Assembly (NCBI RefSeq): GCF_002934685.1
Contig: NZ_NKHL01000099.1
Span: 25,266-89,265 of the forward strand
DNA: 64,000 bases
Source: Pseudomonas bohemica
GTDB lineage: Bacteria > Pseudomonadota > Gammaproteobacteria > Pseudomonadales > Pseudomonadaceae
Direction of reading: 5' to 3'
In this document: piece by piece, positions 1 through 8,961 of the stretch
Layout of the letters: the number at the start of each line of letters is the position of its first letter
Position numbering within the stretch: the stretch's first letter is position 1
The notes under the pieces: generated by a model
The model's database searches: none
Told to the model about the DNA's origin: nothing
The model's input: the letters and a program-made list of their open reading frames with translations, nothing else
Position numbers and translations under genes: made by a program

Positions 1-1
1 C

Positions 2-493
2 GAAATCATCGAGATGAACAAGACCGGCTACTGGCCGTACACGCCGAACACCAACTTGCTGTATGGCCTGTCCGAAGCGCTGGAAATGATTCTTGCCGAA
101 GGCCTGGACAATGTGTTCAGCCGGCACAATCGTCTGGCCCAGGCCTGTCGCACGGCGGTCAATGCCTGGGGCTTGCCGATCCAGTGCGCTGACCCGGCCG
201 TCTACAGCCCGGTGCTGACCGGCGTGATGATGCCTGAAGGCGTCGATGCCGACGCCGTGCGCAAGACGATCTATGAACGCTTCGACATGTCGCTGGGCAC
301 GGGCCTGGGCAAGATGAAGGGGCGCATGTTCCGCATCGGCCACCTGGGCGACTGCAACGATCTGACGCTGATGGCGACCCTCACCGGCTGTGAAATGGGT
401 CTGCAAATGGCCGGGGTCAAACTGCAATCCAGCGGAGTGCTGGCGGCAATGGATTATCTGGGAGGCCAATCCGTACCCCTGCGACGCGAATGA
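2..493 (+). CDS. Class V aminotransferase (alanine/serine-glyoxylate type), C-terminal part
   Basis: The reading frame is open from the first bases of the window and ends at a TGA, so only the last ~163 residues are present. They match the small domain of the PLP-dependent alanine-glyoxylate / serine-glyoxylate aminotransferase family: a KTGYWPYTP segment near the start, then GMGLG-like and RIGHLGD motifs near residues 95-115 of the visible part. The family transfers an amino group to glyoxylate or pyruvate in the cytoplasm. The PLP lysine lies upstream and is not visible, so substrate cannot be judged. A strong hairpin follows the stop. The MFS permease 100 bp downstream may serve the same catabolic route, which is inference from position only. 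Confidence 0.8.
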   Translation, partial: EIIEMNKTGYWPYTPNTNLLYGLSEALEMILAEGLDNVFSRHNRLAQACRTAVNAWGLPIQCADPAVYSPVLTGVMMPEGVDADAVRKTIYERFDMSLGTGLGKMKGRMFRIGHLGDCNDLTLMATLTGCEMGLQMAGVKLQSSGVLAAMDYLGGQSVPLRRE

Positions 494-498
494 TCCAG

Positions 499-526
499 AA
501 GGCACTGCGCCTGTGCGCAGTGCCTT
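499..526 (+). terminator. Hairpin after the aminotransferase gene
   Basis: A perfect 12-bp inverted repeat (AAGGCACTGCGC paired with GCGCAGTGCCTT) with a 4-base loop starts 5 bases after the stop codon. The T tract after it is short, so it is a probable but not classical Rho-independent terminator. Confidence 0.6.
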
Positions 527-595
527 TGCAGCACACACGCACTATCCCGACTCAATCGCCACCCGGCGTGAACAATAAGAAACTGGAGATAGAAC

Positions 596-1894
596 ATGAA
601 GCTGTTACGTCTGCGCCCCACCACGGTGGTGCTCTTCATGCTGTGCGCCATGTATTTCATTACCTACCTGGACCGCGTCAACGTCAGTACCGCAGCCGTC
701 GGTTTCGGTGCCGAATTCAACCTCAGCAAAACCCAGATCGGTCTGGTTTTTTCTGCCTTCGCCTACCCCTACCTGGTTTTCCAGATCATCGGCGGCTGGG
801 TCAGTGACCGTTTCGGCGCCAAGCGCACACTGGTGGTCTGCGGCCTGATCTGGGCCGCCGCGACGGTGCTGACCGGCCTCTCCGGCGGCTTCGTTTCGCT
901 CCTTGTGGCCCGCGTGTTACTGGGCTTGGGTGAAGGTGCGACGTTTCCGGCGGCGACGGCAGCGATGTCACGCTGGGTGGCCAAGGATCAACGCGGTTTC
1001 GCCCAGGGCATCACCCACGCGTTTGCCCGACTCGGCAACGCCCTGGCCCCGGCGGCCATGATCGCGGTCATGGCCGCGTATGGCTGGCGGGAATCGTTCT
1101 ATGTCTGCGCCGGCATCAGTTTCGTTTGGGTCATGCTGTGGATGGTGGTGTTCACCGAACACCCGAAGGATCATCCACGGATCTCGCAACCGGAACTTGA
1201 AGTGCTGCCGCCGCCCAAGCCCAAGAGCAAGATCGCCCTGCCCTGGGGTCGTCTGTTCAAGCGCATGGCGCCGGTCACCATCGTGTACTTCTGCTATGGC
1301 TGGACGCTCTGGTTGCTGCTCAGCTGGGTGCCGATGTACTTCATGAACATGGGTCTGGACCTGAAAAATACGGCGATTTTCTCCTCAACCGTCTTCTTTG
1401 GCGGCGTTGTCGGCGACACCCTCGGCGGCATCGTCAGCGACCGAATCTACAAACGCACAGGCGACTTGAACAAGGCGCGCAGTCGGATGGTTGCGATATG
1501 CCTGTCGCTGACCCTGGTCGCTCTGGTGCCGCTGATGTTCACCCATGACATGTACGTGTCACTCGCCTGTCTGGCGGTAGCATTCTTCTTTTCGGAAATG
1601 ACCATCGGCCCGATGTGGGCCATCCCCATGGACATCGCCCCGGACCACTGCGGCACCGCCAGCGGCATGATGAACACGGGCTCTGCGATGGCGGCGATTG
1701 TCAGCCCCGTGGCAGCCGGGCTGTTGATCGACAAGTTCGGTAACTGGCAGCTGCCGTTTCTGGTCAGCATCGTGTTGCTGGCAATCGGCGTGATCCTGTC
1801 GTTCCGGATGCGCCCACAGAACAGGTTCGAGTACAGGAAGCCGGTGCGCCCGCAGATGCCTGAGCCACCTGTGGCCGTCGTTGCCAATAAATGA
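596..1894 (+). CDS. MFS transporter, anion:cation symporter (ACS) family
   Basis: A 432-residue inner-membrane protein with about 12 hydrophobic segments. Two MFS signature loops are visible: GGWVSDRFGAKR near residues 63-74 in the first half and GGIVSDRIYKR in the second half. Early TYLDRVNVS is typical of the ACS group (tartrate, D-galactonate, phthalate and related organic acid permeases). The likely job is proton-coupled uptake of a carboxylate or sugar acid; the substrate is not readable from sequence. The ATG follows a purine-rich stretch (CTGGAGAT) 7-14 bases upstream. It is separated from the preceding aminotransferase by a hairpin, so it probably has its own promoter. Confidence 0.85.
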   Translation: MKLLRLRPTTVVLFMLCAMYFITYLDRVNVSTAAVGFGAEFNLSKTQIGLVFSAFAYPYLVFQIIGGWVSDRFGAKRTLVVCGLIWAAATVLTGLSGGFVSLLVARVLLGLGEGATFPAATAAMSRWVAKDQRGFAQGITHAFARLGNALAPAAMIAVMAAYGWRESFYVCAGISFVWVMLWMVVFTEHPKDHPRISQPELEVLPPPKPKSKIALPWGRLFKRMAPVTIVYFCYGWTLWLLLSWVPMYFMNMGLDLKNTAIFSSTVFFGGVVGDTLGGIVSDRIYKRTGDLNKARSRMVAICLSLTLVALVPLMFTHDMYVSLACLAVAFFFSEMTIGPMWAIPMDIAPDHCGTASGMMNTGSAMAAIVSPVAAGLLIDKFGNWQLPFLVSIVLLAIGVILSFRMRPQNRFEYRKPVRPQMPEPPVAVVANK

Positions 1895-1900
1895 AAAACC

Positions 1901-1968
1901 ACCTGTAGCACGGCTTGCCGGCGGGGGCGCTATTGAAATCGCTGCCGCCGGCAAGCCGAGCTACAGGT
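1901..1968. repeat. REP-like inverted repeat
   Basis: Two arms (ACCTGTAGCACGGCTTGCCGGCGG region and its near-complement ending at 1968) are separated by about 20 bases. The form is that of an extragenic palindrome of Pseudomonas. It sits between the convergent MFS gene and TetR gene and may act as a bidirectional transcription end. Confidence 0.65.
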
Positions 1969-1993
1969 TGCATGCGCCCCCGAGCCAAATCCG

Positions 1994-2701
1994 TCAGCAA
2001 TGCCCCTCTCTCTGCCGGACCAACCCCTCCAGGGTAAATCGTGCCTGGGCCAGGATCACCTCGCGCACCAGCTCCATTTCCTTTTGATCGATCGCCGTCC
2101 ACTTCAGCGCTTCGAGCAGCTTGGGCTTCTGAACCTTGAACGCCAGCCCCTGGGTGAACAGCGCCATTGAGTGAATCACTGTGCGCTCATCCTCGACCGG
2201 AAACCCGGCCAGACGCGCGATCAACTGCCGAATCACGTTGCCGATACGCGTTTTGAAACGTTCCTCGAAAGCCGACGTCGCACTTTCGGGGCACAGTCCC
2301 GCCTGATGGCGATCGAGAAATGCGCGCCAGGCCGTGGTCTGCGGGCTGTCCTGAATGGTCGAGACCACCGCGCTAAGAATGCCCAGCGAGACCTCGATCA
2401 AGGCTTGATCGCCGGTGTCGACCTCGGCCAATGCCTGCTCCGCTTCTTGGACGGTATCGCCCATTTTTCGCCATAGCAGCGTGATCAAGTGCTCGACGCA
2501 TGCCAGATAGACGCCTTCCTTGCCATCGAAGTAGTACTGCAGCGCGGGCGAATTCACCCCGGCGGCGTTGGCGATGTCCCGCGTCGATGCGCCGTCGTAG
2601 CCACGCTCACCGAACACCGCGACAGCGGCCTCGATCAGACGCGCGCGGGTTTCTTCACCGCGCTGGTAACCACCCTCGGTGGCAGGTTTATGTCGTGCCA
2701 T
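1994..2701 (-). CDS. TetR-family repressor with CecR/DUF1956-type C-terminal domain
   Basis: A 235-residue regulator. The N-terminal TetR helix-turn-helix covers roughly residues 17-65 (ETRARLIEAAVAVFGERGYDG, then STRDIANAAGV and ALQYYFDGKEGVY). The C-terminal part resembles the ligand-binding domain of CecR/YbiH-type regulators (DUF1956). I chose the ATG at 2701 because AAGGGAG lies about 8 bases upstream; the frame is open further upstream but lacks such a site. It is divergent from an EmrA-EmrB-outer membrane factor operon across a 98-bp gap with a candidate operator, so it most likely represses that operon and itself. The inducer is unknown. Confidence 0.88.
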   Translation of the reverse strand: MARHKPATEGGYQRGEETRARLIEAAVAVFGERGYDGASTRDIANAAGVNSPALQYYFDGKEGVYLACVEHLITLLWRKMGDTVQEAEQALAEVDTGDQALIEVSLGILSAVVSTIQDSPQTTAWRAFLDRHQAGLCPESATSAFEERFKTRIGNVIRQLIARLAGFPVEDERTVIHSMALFTQGLAFKVQKPKLLEALKWTAIDQKEMELVREVILAQARFTLEGLVRQREGHC

Positions 2702-2739
2702 GTGCAGCTCCCTTTCAGTACCGGGCCAAAATATACCAG

Positions 2740-2768
2740 TTGACAAAAATTCGCGAAAAAACGAATTT
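2740..2768. promoter_or_regulatory. Candidate promoter and TetR operator between tetR and the emrAB-like operon
   Basis: The divergent gap holds TTGACA at 2740-2745, a good -35 box for the efflux operon. It overlaps an inverted repeat AAATTCG-N8-CGAATTT (2747-2768). An operator overlapping the promoter core is what a repressor needs. The -10 box is not clear. Confidence 0.5.
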
Positions 2769-2799
2769 ATTCCACCTGATATAAATTTGGAGCGACCTG

Positions 2800-3909
2800 A
2801 TGTCCGCTGCACAACCCTCACCTCAGGTCATTCCTGAAGAAACCGCCAACGGCCAGCGTGGCAAGGCTCGACGAATATTGCTGGCGCTGGGCATCGCCGC
2901 GCTGCTAATTGGCCTGGGCTGGGGCATGTGGTGGTGGCTCACCGGACGCTTCATCGAAACCACCGACGACGCCTATCTGCAGGCCGACAGCATCAGCGTC
3001 GCACCGAAGATCAGCGGCTATGTCGGCGAGGTGCTGGTCGCGGATAACCAGACCGTCAAGCGCGGCGACATCCTGGTGCGGCTCGATGCACGCAAGTACC
3101 AGGCGGTCAGCGATGAAGCGTCGGCGACCATAGCGGCACGCATCGCCGACCTGGCCAAGGCCGAGGCGGATCTGCTGCAGCAGGACTCGACGATTGCCGA
3201 GGCTCGTGCCCAATTGCAAGGTGCCGAAGCCGACGCAAAACATGCGCAGATCGAAGTCGCCCGTTATGCGCCACTGGCACGCTCGGGCGCTGAACCGCAA
3301 GAGCGCCTCGCCCAACTGAACAACGAACTGGCCCAGGCCCGCAGCACCGTTGCGGCGAAACAGGCAGCGTTGCGCTCCAGCCAGACGCGTTATGGCACCT
3401 TGCAGGCCCAGCTGAAACAGGCCCAGGCGCAATTGGGGGTGGCCAAGGCCAGCGAGGCGCAGCGTCAACTGGATGTCGACGACGCGGTCATTCGCAGTCC
3501 GCTGGACGGTCGAATCGCCGACCGCGGGGTACGTGTCGGCCAGTACGTGCAACCGGGTACTCGCCTGCTGACCGTGGTGCCGGTGAACGCGATCTACCTG
3601 ACCGCCAATTACAAGGAAACCCAGATCGGCGACATGCGCGCCGGCCAGGCCGTGACTGTGCATGTCGATGCGCTGCCGGGCCACGAGCTGCAGGGCCACA
3701 TCGACAGTCTCGCCCCCGGCACCGGCGCTCAGTTCGCATTGCTGCCGCCGTCCAACGCCACCGGCAACTTCACCAAGATCGTGCAGCGGGTGCCGGTTCG
3801 GATAGCCCTGGACGTGACCGACGATGTTCGCCCGGCGCTGGTGCCCGGCCTGTCTGCGACAGTGGACGTGGACACCCGCACCGGCAAGGCAGACGCGAGC
3901 CATGGCTGA
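2800..3909 (+). CDS. EmrA/HlyD-type membrane fusion (periplasmic adaptor) protein
   Basis: 369 residues. A single N-terminal membrane anchor (about residues 27-47, IL..GIAALLIGLGWGMWWWL) is followed by the biotinyl-lipoyl half motif beginning TTDDAYLQADSISVAPKISG, a long alpha-helical hairpin (about 105-220, rich in Ala, Gln and Glu) and the second lipoyl half with VGQYVQPGTRLLTVVP. The TDDAY signature is typical of EmrA/FusE/VceA adaptors, which link an MFS pump to an outer-membrane channel. GGAG lies 7 bases before the ATG. The 3' end overlaps the next gene by 8 bp, so the three genes form one operon. Confidence 0.92.
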   Translation: MSAAQPSPQVIPEETANGQRGKARRILLALGIAALLIGLGWGMWWWLTGRFIETTDDAYLQADSISVAPKISGYVGEVLVADNQTVKRGDILVRLDARKYQAVSDEASATIAARIADLAKAEADLLQQDSTIAEARAQLQGAEADAKHAQIEVARYAPLARSGAEPQERLAQLNNELAQARSTVAAKQAALRSSQTRYGTLQAQLKQAQAQLGVAKASEAQRQLDVDDAVIRSPLDGRIADRGVRVGQYVQPGTRLLTVVPVNAIYLTANYKETQIGDMRAGQAVTVHVDALPGHELQGHIDSLAPGTGAQFALLPPSNATGNFTKIVQRVPVRIALDVTDDVRPALVPGLSATVDVDTRTGKADASHG

Positions 3910-5482
3910 AGCGACGCTGACCGCCCTGCCCGCCGACAAGCCCCGCAACGCCTCGCTGACTGACTGGATCGCAGTCGCGGCAGGCTCGTTGGGGGCCTTG
4001 CTGGCGACGCTGGATGTCTCGATCACCAACTCGGCGCTGCCGCAGATTCAGGGTCAGATCGGCGCAACGGGCACCGAAGGCACCTGGATCGCTACCGGCT
4101 ACCTGATGTCGGAAATCGTCATGATCCCCCTCGCCGCCTGGCTGACCCGAGTGTTTGGCCTGCGCCGCTTTCTGATCGGCACCGCGCTGATGTTCACCTT
4201 CTTCTCGCTGTTCTGCGGCCTGTCGTCGAGCCTCGGCGCGATGATCGCCGGACGCATCGGCCAGGGTCTTGCCGGCGGCGCGATGATTCCGACCGCGCAG
4301 ACCATCGTCCGCACGCGCCTGCCGCCGCATCAGTTGGCAATCGGCACCACGTTGTTCGGCATGACGGCGATCCTGGGGCCGCTGATGGGGCCGGTGGTCG
4401 GTGGCTGGCTGACGGAAAACATCAACTGGCGCTGGTGCTTCTTTCTCAACCTGCCCATCAGCATCGCACTGATCACCTTGCTGCTTACCGGACTTCCCGC
4501 CGAGAAGATGAACCTTGAGCGTTTCATCAAGGCCGACTGGCTGGGCATTATCGGGCTGGCGATGGGTCTCAGTTCGCTGACGGTTGTACTTGAAGAAGGC
4601 CAGCGCGAGCACTGGTTCGATTCACTGCTGATCATCTGGCTGAGCATTGCCGCGGTGGCCGGCTTGTTCCTCATTGTCGTCGGCCAAATCAGGTCGAGCA
4701 CGCCCATCCTGCGTCTGCAACTGCTGCTCAACGCCAGCTTCGGCAGTGTCTTGCTGATTGCCACGGCAGTCGGTGCCGGGCTGTACGGCACGGCTTATCT
4801 GGTGCCCCAGTTCCTCGGCATTCTGTCCGGCTACAACGCGCAACAGTCAGGCTCGATCATGTTGCTCTCGGGCATTCCGGCGTTCCTGTTAATGCCGGTG
4901 CTGCCGAAAATGCTGGGCCGCTATGACCTCAGGCTGATGGTTGGCCTGGGTCTGCTGCTGTATTGGGGCAGCTGTTTTCTCGACACGCAGCTGACCTCTG
5001 AAAGTGTCGGCCATGATTTCGCGCTTTCGCAATTACTGCGCGGCGTCGCGCAGATCCTGGTAATGATGCCGCTGAGCCAGTTGTCCATGCGCTCGGTGGA
5101 GACCAGGGACGCGGGGGATGCCGCCGGGCTCTACAACATGTCCCGCAACCTCGGCGGCACGCTGGGCCTGGCGCTGCTCGGTGTACTGATGGATCGGCGC
5201 AGCCACTTCCACGACGATGTATTGCGCGAGGGTATCCTGGCCAACAGCCAACTGGCGCAGGACCACATGGCGAGCAACACCGCGAGCTATCTGGCGCAGA
5301 CCGGCGACCCTTCAACGGCGCAATTGCAAGCCTTCGCGCAGCTGGCCAACGACATCGCGCAGCAAGCCTCGGTGCTGGCCTACAACGACGCGTTCCATGT
5401 GCTGGGCCTGGCGATGCTGGCTTGCCTCCCTCTGATCTTCATCTTGAAAAAGCGCGCGGCGCAGGCAGGCTCACCAAAATGA
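3902..5482 (+). CDS. EmrB-type MFS drug:H+ antiporter (DHA2, 14 TM)
   Basis: 526 residues with about 14 hydrophobic segments. The first segment carries the DHA2 motif LDVSITNSALPQIQG (TIVNVALP-like). TGYLMSEIVMIPLAAWLTR and motif C-like GPLMGPVVGGWLTENINWRW are also present. It exports hydrophobic compounds across the inner membrane, and through the EmrA-like adaptor and outer-membrane factor across the whole envelope. I chose the ATG at 3902, inside the end of the adaptor gene (overlap 8 bp); the longer upstream extension reads as the adaptor's other frame. The substrate is not visible. Confidence 0.92.
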   Translation: MAEATLTALPADKPRNASLTDWIAVAAGSLGALLATLDVSITNSALPQIQGQIGATGTEGTWIATGYLMSEIVMIPLAAWLTRVFGLRRFLIGTALMFTFFSLFCGLSSSLGAMIAGRIGQGLAGGAMIPTAQTIVRTRLPPHQLAIGTTLFGMTAILGPLMGPVVGGWLTENINWRWCFFLNLPISIALITLLLTGLPAEKMNLERFIKADWLGIIGLAMGLSSLTVVLEEGQREHWFDSLLIIWLSIAAVAGLFLIVVGQIRSSTPILRLQLLLNASFGSVLLIATAVGAGLYGTAYLVPQFLGILSGYNAQQSGSIMLLSGIPAFLLMPVLPKMLGRYDLRLMVGLGLLLYWGSCFLDTQLTSESVGHDFALSQLLRGVAQILVMMPLSQLSMRSVETRDAGDAAGLYNMSRNLGGTLGLALLGVLMDRRSHFHDDVLREGILANSQLAQDHMASNTASYLAQTGDPSTAQLQAFAQLANDIAQQASVLAYNDAFHVLGLAMLACLPLIFILKKRAAQAGSPK

Positions 5483-6903
5483 TTGCTCGTTCATTTCCTC
5501 TTCTGCTGACTCTCGGCCTGTTATCTGCCTGCACCGTCGGCCCGGATTATCACGGTGCGCCTGTCGTCGCACCGAAAACCCTGGCCGCCGGGCGTCTGCC
5601 CCATGCCGACGAAGCGGCCTCCAGGGAACCGGCGGTCGCGCAGTGGTGGTGGTCGCTGGGCGATCCACAGCTCAATGAACTCATCAGCCAGGCCATGCAA
5701 AACAGCCCGGACATCGCCACGGCGCAAGCACGCCTGCGGCAATCGCGCGCCAGCCTGAGCAACGCGAACGCCGATCTGATGCCGAAAATCAGTGGCGATG
5801 CCGCGATGCTCAAGTTGCGCTCGCCCGACACCTCGGCGCTTGGTGGTAACAACGGAGGCAGCGGTCGCGGCCCATTAACGCTGTACCTGGCCGGCTTCGA
5901 TGCCAGCTGGGAAGCCGACCTGTTCGGCGGCACCCGCCGGGCCATCGAAGCGGCGCAGGCCGAAGCGCAGTCGTCAGAGGCGCGGTTGGCGGACGCTCAG
6001 GTACAGCTGGCCGCCGAAGTGGTGCAGAGCTACGCCGATCTGCGCGATCAACAGGCGCGATTGGCGCTGGTGGACGCCAGTGTCGATATCGAACAACAGG
6101 CCCTGGACCTCACCCGTCAGCGTCGCAGCCGCGGTGTGGCCTCACAGTTGCAACTGGAGCAAGTGCTGACTCAAGCGGAAAACACTCGCGCCCAGCGGCT
6201 GCCGCTGCAGGCGTCGATTGTCGAGTCGGTGGATCAGTTGGGCCTGCTCTGCGGCCTGGAACCCGGCGAACTGGACACTCGCCTCAATACGGCGCGGCCG
6301 TTGCCATCGATTCCCGCCCACGTGCCGTTCGCCGACCCTGCTGCCATTCTCAAGGCGCGGCCGGATATTCGCGTCGCTGAGCGTGCGCTGGCTTCAAGCA
6401 ATGCGCAGATCGGCGAAAAGAAAGCCGACTGGTTCCCGAAACTCAGTCTCATGGGTGACCTGTCGTTCTCGGCCGCCGACCCCGGCCATCTCGCGCGCAA
6501 GGACAACGGCACTTGGCTGCTGTTGCCGCGGCTAACCTGGAACGTCCTTGATTTCGGTCGCGTGGCGGCCGGCGTCGAGGGCGCGCAAGCCGGGCGTGAC
6601 GACGCCCTCGCGCAGTACAAACGTGTGGTCTTGAGTGCGCTGCGGGATGCCGATGTCGCCCTGGCCCGTTATGGGCATCAGCGGGAAAACGTCGTCCTGC
6701 TGCGTAACGTCGAAGCATCGGCGGTACGCGCTGCCGATCTGACTCGACAGCGCTATCGCGCGGGCACCGCCAGCACCCTGGACTGGCTGGACGCTGAGCG
6801 CACCCGGTATCAGGCGCAAGAAAGCCGAATCTCCGGCGATGCCGCCCTGCTCAAGGACTTCGCTTCGCTGCACAAATCGCTGGGCCTGGGCTGGACACTC
6901 TGA
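5479..6903 (+). CDS. Outer-membrane efflux lipoprotein (NodT/OprM family)
   Basis: 474 residues. The N terminus is a lipoprotein signal with lipobox LLSAC (Cys18) followed by TVGPDYHGAP, typical of RND/MFS outer membrane factors. Two OEP repeats follow with long helical segments; WEADLFGG and WNVLDFGR mark the beta-barrel entries. It is the TolC-like exit duct of the pump encoded by the two genes upstream, to which it is coupled by an ATGA overlap. Confidence 0.92.
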   Translation: MIARSFPLLLTLGLLSACTVGPDYHGAPVVAPKTLAAGRLPHADEAASREPAVAQWWWSLGDPQLNELISQAMQNSPDIATAQARLRQSRASLSNANADLMPKISGDAAMLKLRSPDTSALGGNNGGSGRGPLTLYLAGFDASWEADLFGGTRRAIEAAQAEAQSSEARLADAQVQLAAEVVQSYADLRDQQARLALVDASVDIEQQALDLTRQRRSRGVASQLQLEQVLTQAENTRAQRLPLQASIVESVDQLGLLCGLEPGELDTRLNTARPLPSIPAHVPFADPAAILKARPDIRVAERALASSNAQIGEKKADWFPKLSLMGDLSFSAADPGHLARKDNGTWLLLPRLTWNVLDFGRVAAGVEGAQAGRDDALAQYKRVVLSALRDADVALARYGHQRENVVLLRNVEASAVRAADLTRQRYRAGTASTLDWLDAERTRYQAQESRISGDAALLKDFASLHKSLGLGWTL

Positions 6904-6918
6904 CAGCCCATCTCTCGA

Positions 6919-8136
6919 TCAGTGTCCCGCCACGACGGTGTTGCCATGTCGCGCGCCGGCGGGAAAGCCGCTCACACGGGCGTTCAGGGCGATCGAAAAA
7001 CTGATCAGCAACAACGCCAGCAGCACCCACGGGAACGAGACCACGCCGAACCGATCGAGCAGCACACCGCCGAGCAATCCTGCGGCGGCAATGGCGCTGT
7101 TCCAGACCACCACGTTCATCGACAACGCGACATCCGCGCCGCTGCCTGCCGAGTCAGCGAGGGCGGTTTGCAACAGCGTGGCGGCGCCGCCGAAGGTCAG
7201 CCCCCACACGAACACGCCGACGAAAATCGCCACGGCAGAGCTTGAAGCGATGCCGAAAAACACTGAAACCACCGCGAAGCTCGCCAGGCTCATCAGCACC
7301 GCTGTTCGTAGATGACCATCGACCAGCCGCCCCGTGATCCAGATGCCCAGCAACGCTGCAATGCCGAACACCAGCAATACCACGTCGACCCTATCTGCCA
7401 GCCCGGCCGCCGAGACGAACGGGGCGATGTAGGTATAGAGAATGTTATGCGCCAACATCCAGGTCACGACCACGCCGAGCACCGGACGCACGCCCGGCGT
7501 CGTGAACACCTGACCAAGTGCAAGACGTTGCGAGGAGGATTGGCCGGGGTAATCAGGCACCTTGATCAGCACCCAGGCAATCAACACCAGGGTCAGGCCG
7601 GACATCAGCGCGAACGCCATGCGCCACCCTACCAACCCGCCGAGCCAGGTGCCCAACGGCACGCCGAGGGACAGCGCAATGGGCGTACCGACCATCGCGA
7701 TTGCCAGCGCTTTGCCCTGCAGCGGCACCGACACCATGCGCCGCGCATAGCCGGCCAGCAGGCTCCAGGCGAGCCCGGCAGATACGCCGGCGAAGAAGCG
7801 TGCGACCAGTGTCAGCGTGTAGCTGGAAGACAGTGCGGTGATCGAGTTAAACAGCAGAAAGCCGATGATCGTCGCCAGCAGTACCGTACGGCGTCGCCAG
7901 CCTTGTGTCGCGATGGCCAACGGGATGGCGGCCAGCAAGGAACCCAGCGCATACACGGTGACCATCTGCCCGGCCCACGATGCCGAAATATCCAGCCCCC
8001 GGCTGATTTCAGGCAGCAAACCGGCCGGTAGCGTTTCCGTCACGATGCAGATGAAGCCGGTCATTGCCAGCGCCAACAGCGCTCCAAAGGGCAATCGCTC
8101 GGCCTGCTGCTGTAGTTGTGGCTCGGGTGTCGTCAC
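6919..8136 (-). CDS. MFS transporter, DHA1 family (AraJ/SotB-like exporter)
   Basis: 405 residues, 12 predicted membrane segments. Motifs: TGFICIVTETLPAGLLPEIS in TM1 (typical of the AraJ/NepI/SotB group), a degenerate motif A (ATQGWRRRTVLL) and a second-half loop ITGRLVDGHLR. The start is GTG, preceded by GAGG about 9 bases upstream. The gene converges on the efflux operon to its left and is divergent from a TetR gene, its likely regulator. Members export sugars, purine nucleosides or drugs; which one applies cannot be told. Confidence 0.88.
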   Translation of the reverse strand: MTTPEPQLQQQAERLPFGALLALAMTGFICIVTETLPAGLLPEISRGLDISASWAGQMVTVYALGSLLAAIPLAIATQGWRRRTVLLATIIGFLLFNSITALSSSYTLTLVARFFAGVSAGLAWSLLAGYARRMVSVPLQGKALAIAMVGTPIALSLGVPLGTWLGGLVGWRMAFALMSGLTLVLIAWVLIKVPDYPGQSSSQRLALGQVFTTPGVRPVLGVVVTWMLAHNILYTYIAPFVSAAGLADRVDVVLLVFGIAALLGIWITGRLVDGHLRTAVLMSLASFAVVSVFFGIASSSAVAIFVGVFVWGLTFGGAATLLQTALADSAGSGADVALSMNVVVWNSAIAAAGLLGGVLLDRFGVVSFPWVLLALLLISFSIALNARVSGFPAGARHGNTVVAGH

Positions 8137-8158
8137 AAGTCTGTACCTCGTAATTTAC

Positions 8159-8228
8159 GTATCGATTGGTACAGATATTGGGCAATGGCAAAAATTTGGT
8201 CAATGACTTTTGTATCGAGTAGTATCGA
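8159..8228. promoter_or_regulatory. Repeated GTATCGA elements, probable TetR operators
   Basis: The gap between the divergent MFS and TetR genes contains GTATCGA three times, at 8159, 8212 and 8222, and GTAC at 8169. They make two units with a 10-bp step (GTATCGATTGGTAC and GTATCGAGTAGTATCGA). This fits a self-controlled repressor acting on both promoters. Confidence 0.5.
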
Positions 8229-8253
8229 TCTCGTCACTCTGAAGGAGTCTCGT

Positions 8254-8889
8254 ATGGCGCAGATGGGCCGCCCTCGCACTTTCGATCGCGAGCAGGCGAT
8301 CGAACAAGCCATGCACCTGTTCTGGGAGCATGGATATGAATCAACCTCGCTCAGCCAGTTGAAAGCCGGCATTGGCGGCGGGATTTCCGCGCCCAGTTTT
8401 TATGCGGCGTTCGGGTCAAAGGAGACGCTGTTTCAGGAGGCGGTCCAGCGCTATCTGGACACCTTCGCTCAGGTGACCGAGTGCCTGTGGGATCCGGCAT
8501 TGCGCCCGCGCGCGGCCATCGAGCTGGCCCTGCGACGCTCGGCCAAAATGCAGTGCGAACGCCACCACCCCAAGGGCTGCATGGTGGCGCTGGGCGTGAT
8601 GAGCGCGCCGACAGCGGAGCATGCGCAGGTCACGGAAAAACTGACCATCTCGCGGGCCAGGACCCGTGCCGGCTTCATCGCCTGCGTCGAGCGGGGTGTT
8701 GCCGATCAGGAGTTGCCTGCCAGCACCCACCCGCGTGCACTGGGAGCGGTGTTTGACAGTTTTTTGTTGGGGCTGTCGACGTTGGCCAGGGATGGGGTCA
8801 AGCACCGCGTGTTCGAGGCCGCGATCACCCAGATCATGACGGTCTGGGATGCTCAGGCGACGCAGCGAATGACGTCGCTAAGCGATTGA
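8254..8889 (+). CDS. TetR-family transcriptional regulator
   Basis: 211 residues. The HTH region spans about residues 5-55 (MGRPRTFDREQAIEQAMHLFW, then ESTSLSQLKAGIG and PSFYAAFGSKETLF). The rest is a helical effector domain with CERHHPKGCMVA in its middle, a pattern common in TetR proteins of this subgroup. The start at 8254 follows GAAGGAG. It is divergent from the MFS exporter and probably represses it. The effector is unknown. Confidence 0.88.
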   Translation: MAQMGRPRTFDREQAIEQAMHLFWEHGYESTSLSQLKAGIGGGISAPSFYAAFGSKETLFQEAVQRYLDTFAQVTECLWDPALRPRAAIELALRRSAKMQCERHHPKGCMVALGVMSAPTAEHAQVTEKLTISRARTRAGFIACVERGVADQELPASTHPRALGAVFDSFLLGLSTLARDGVKHRVFEAAITQIMTVWDAQATQRMTSLSD

Positions 8890-8961
8890 GTAGACGTTCC
8901 AGCGATCGCTACCGCCGACAAGCCGCGCCACTGGTTTTCCAAATGGCTGAGCCCCACGGGT

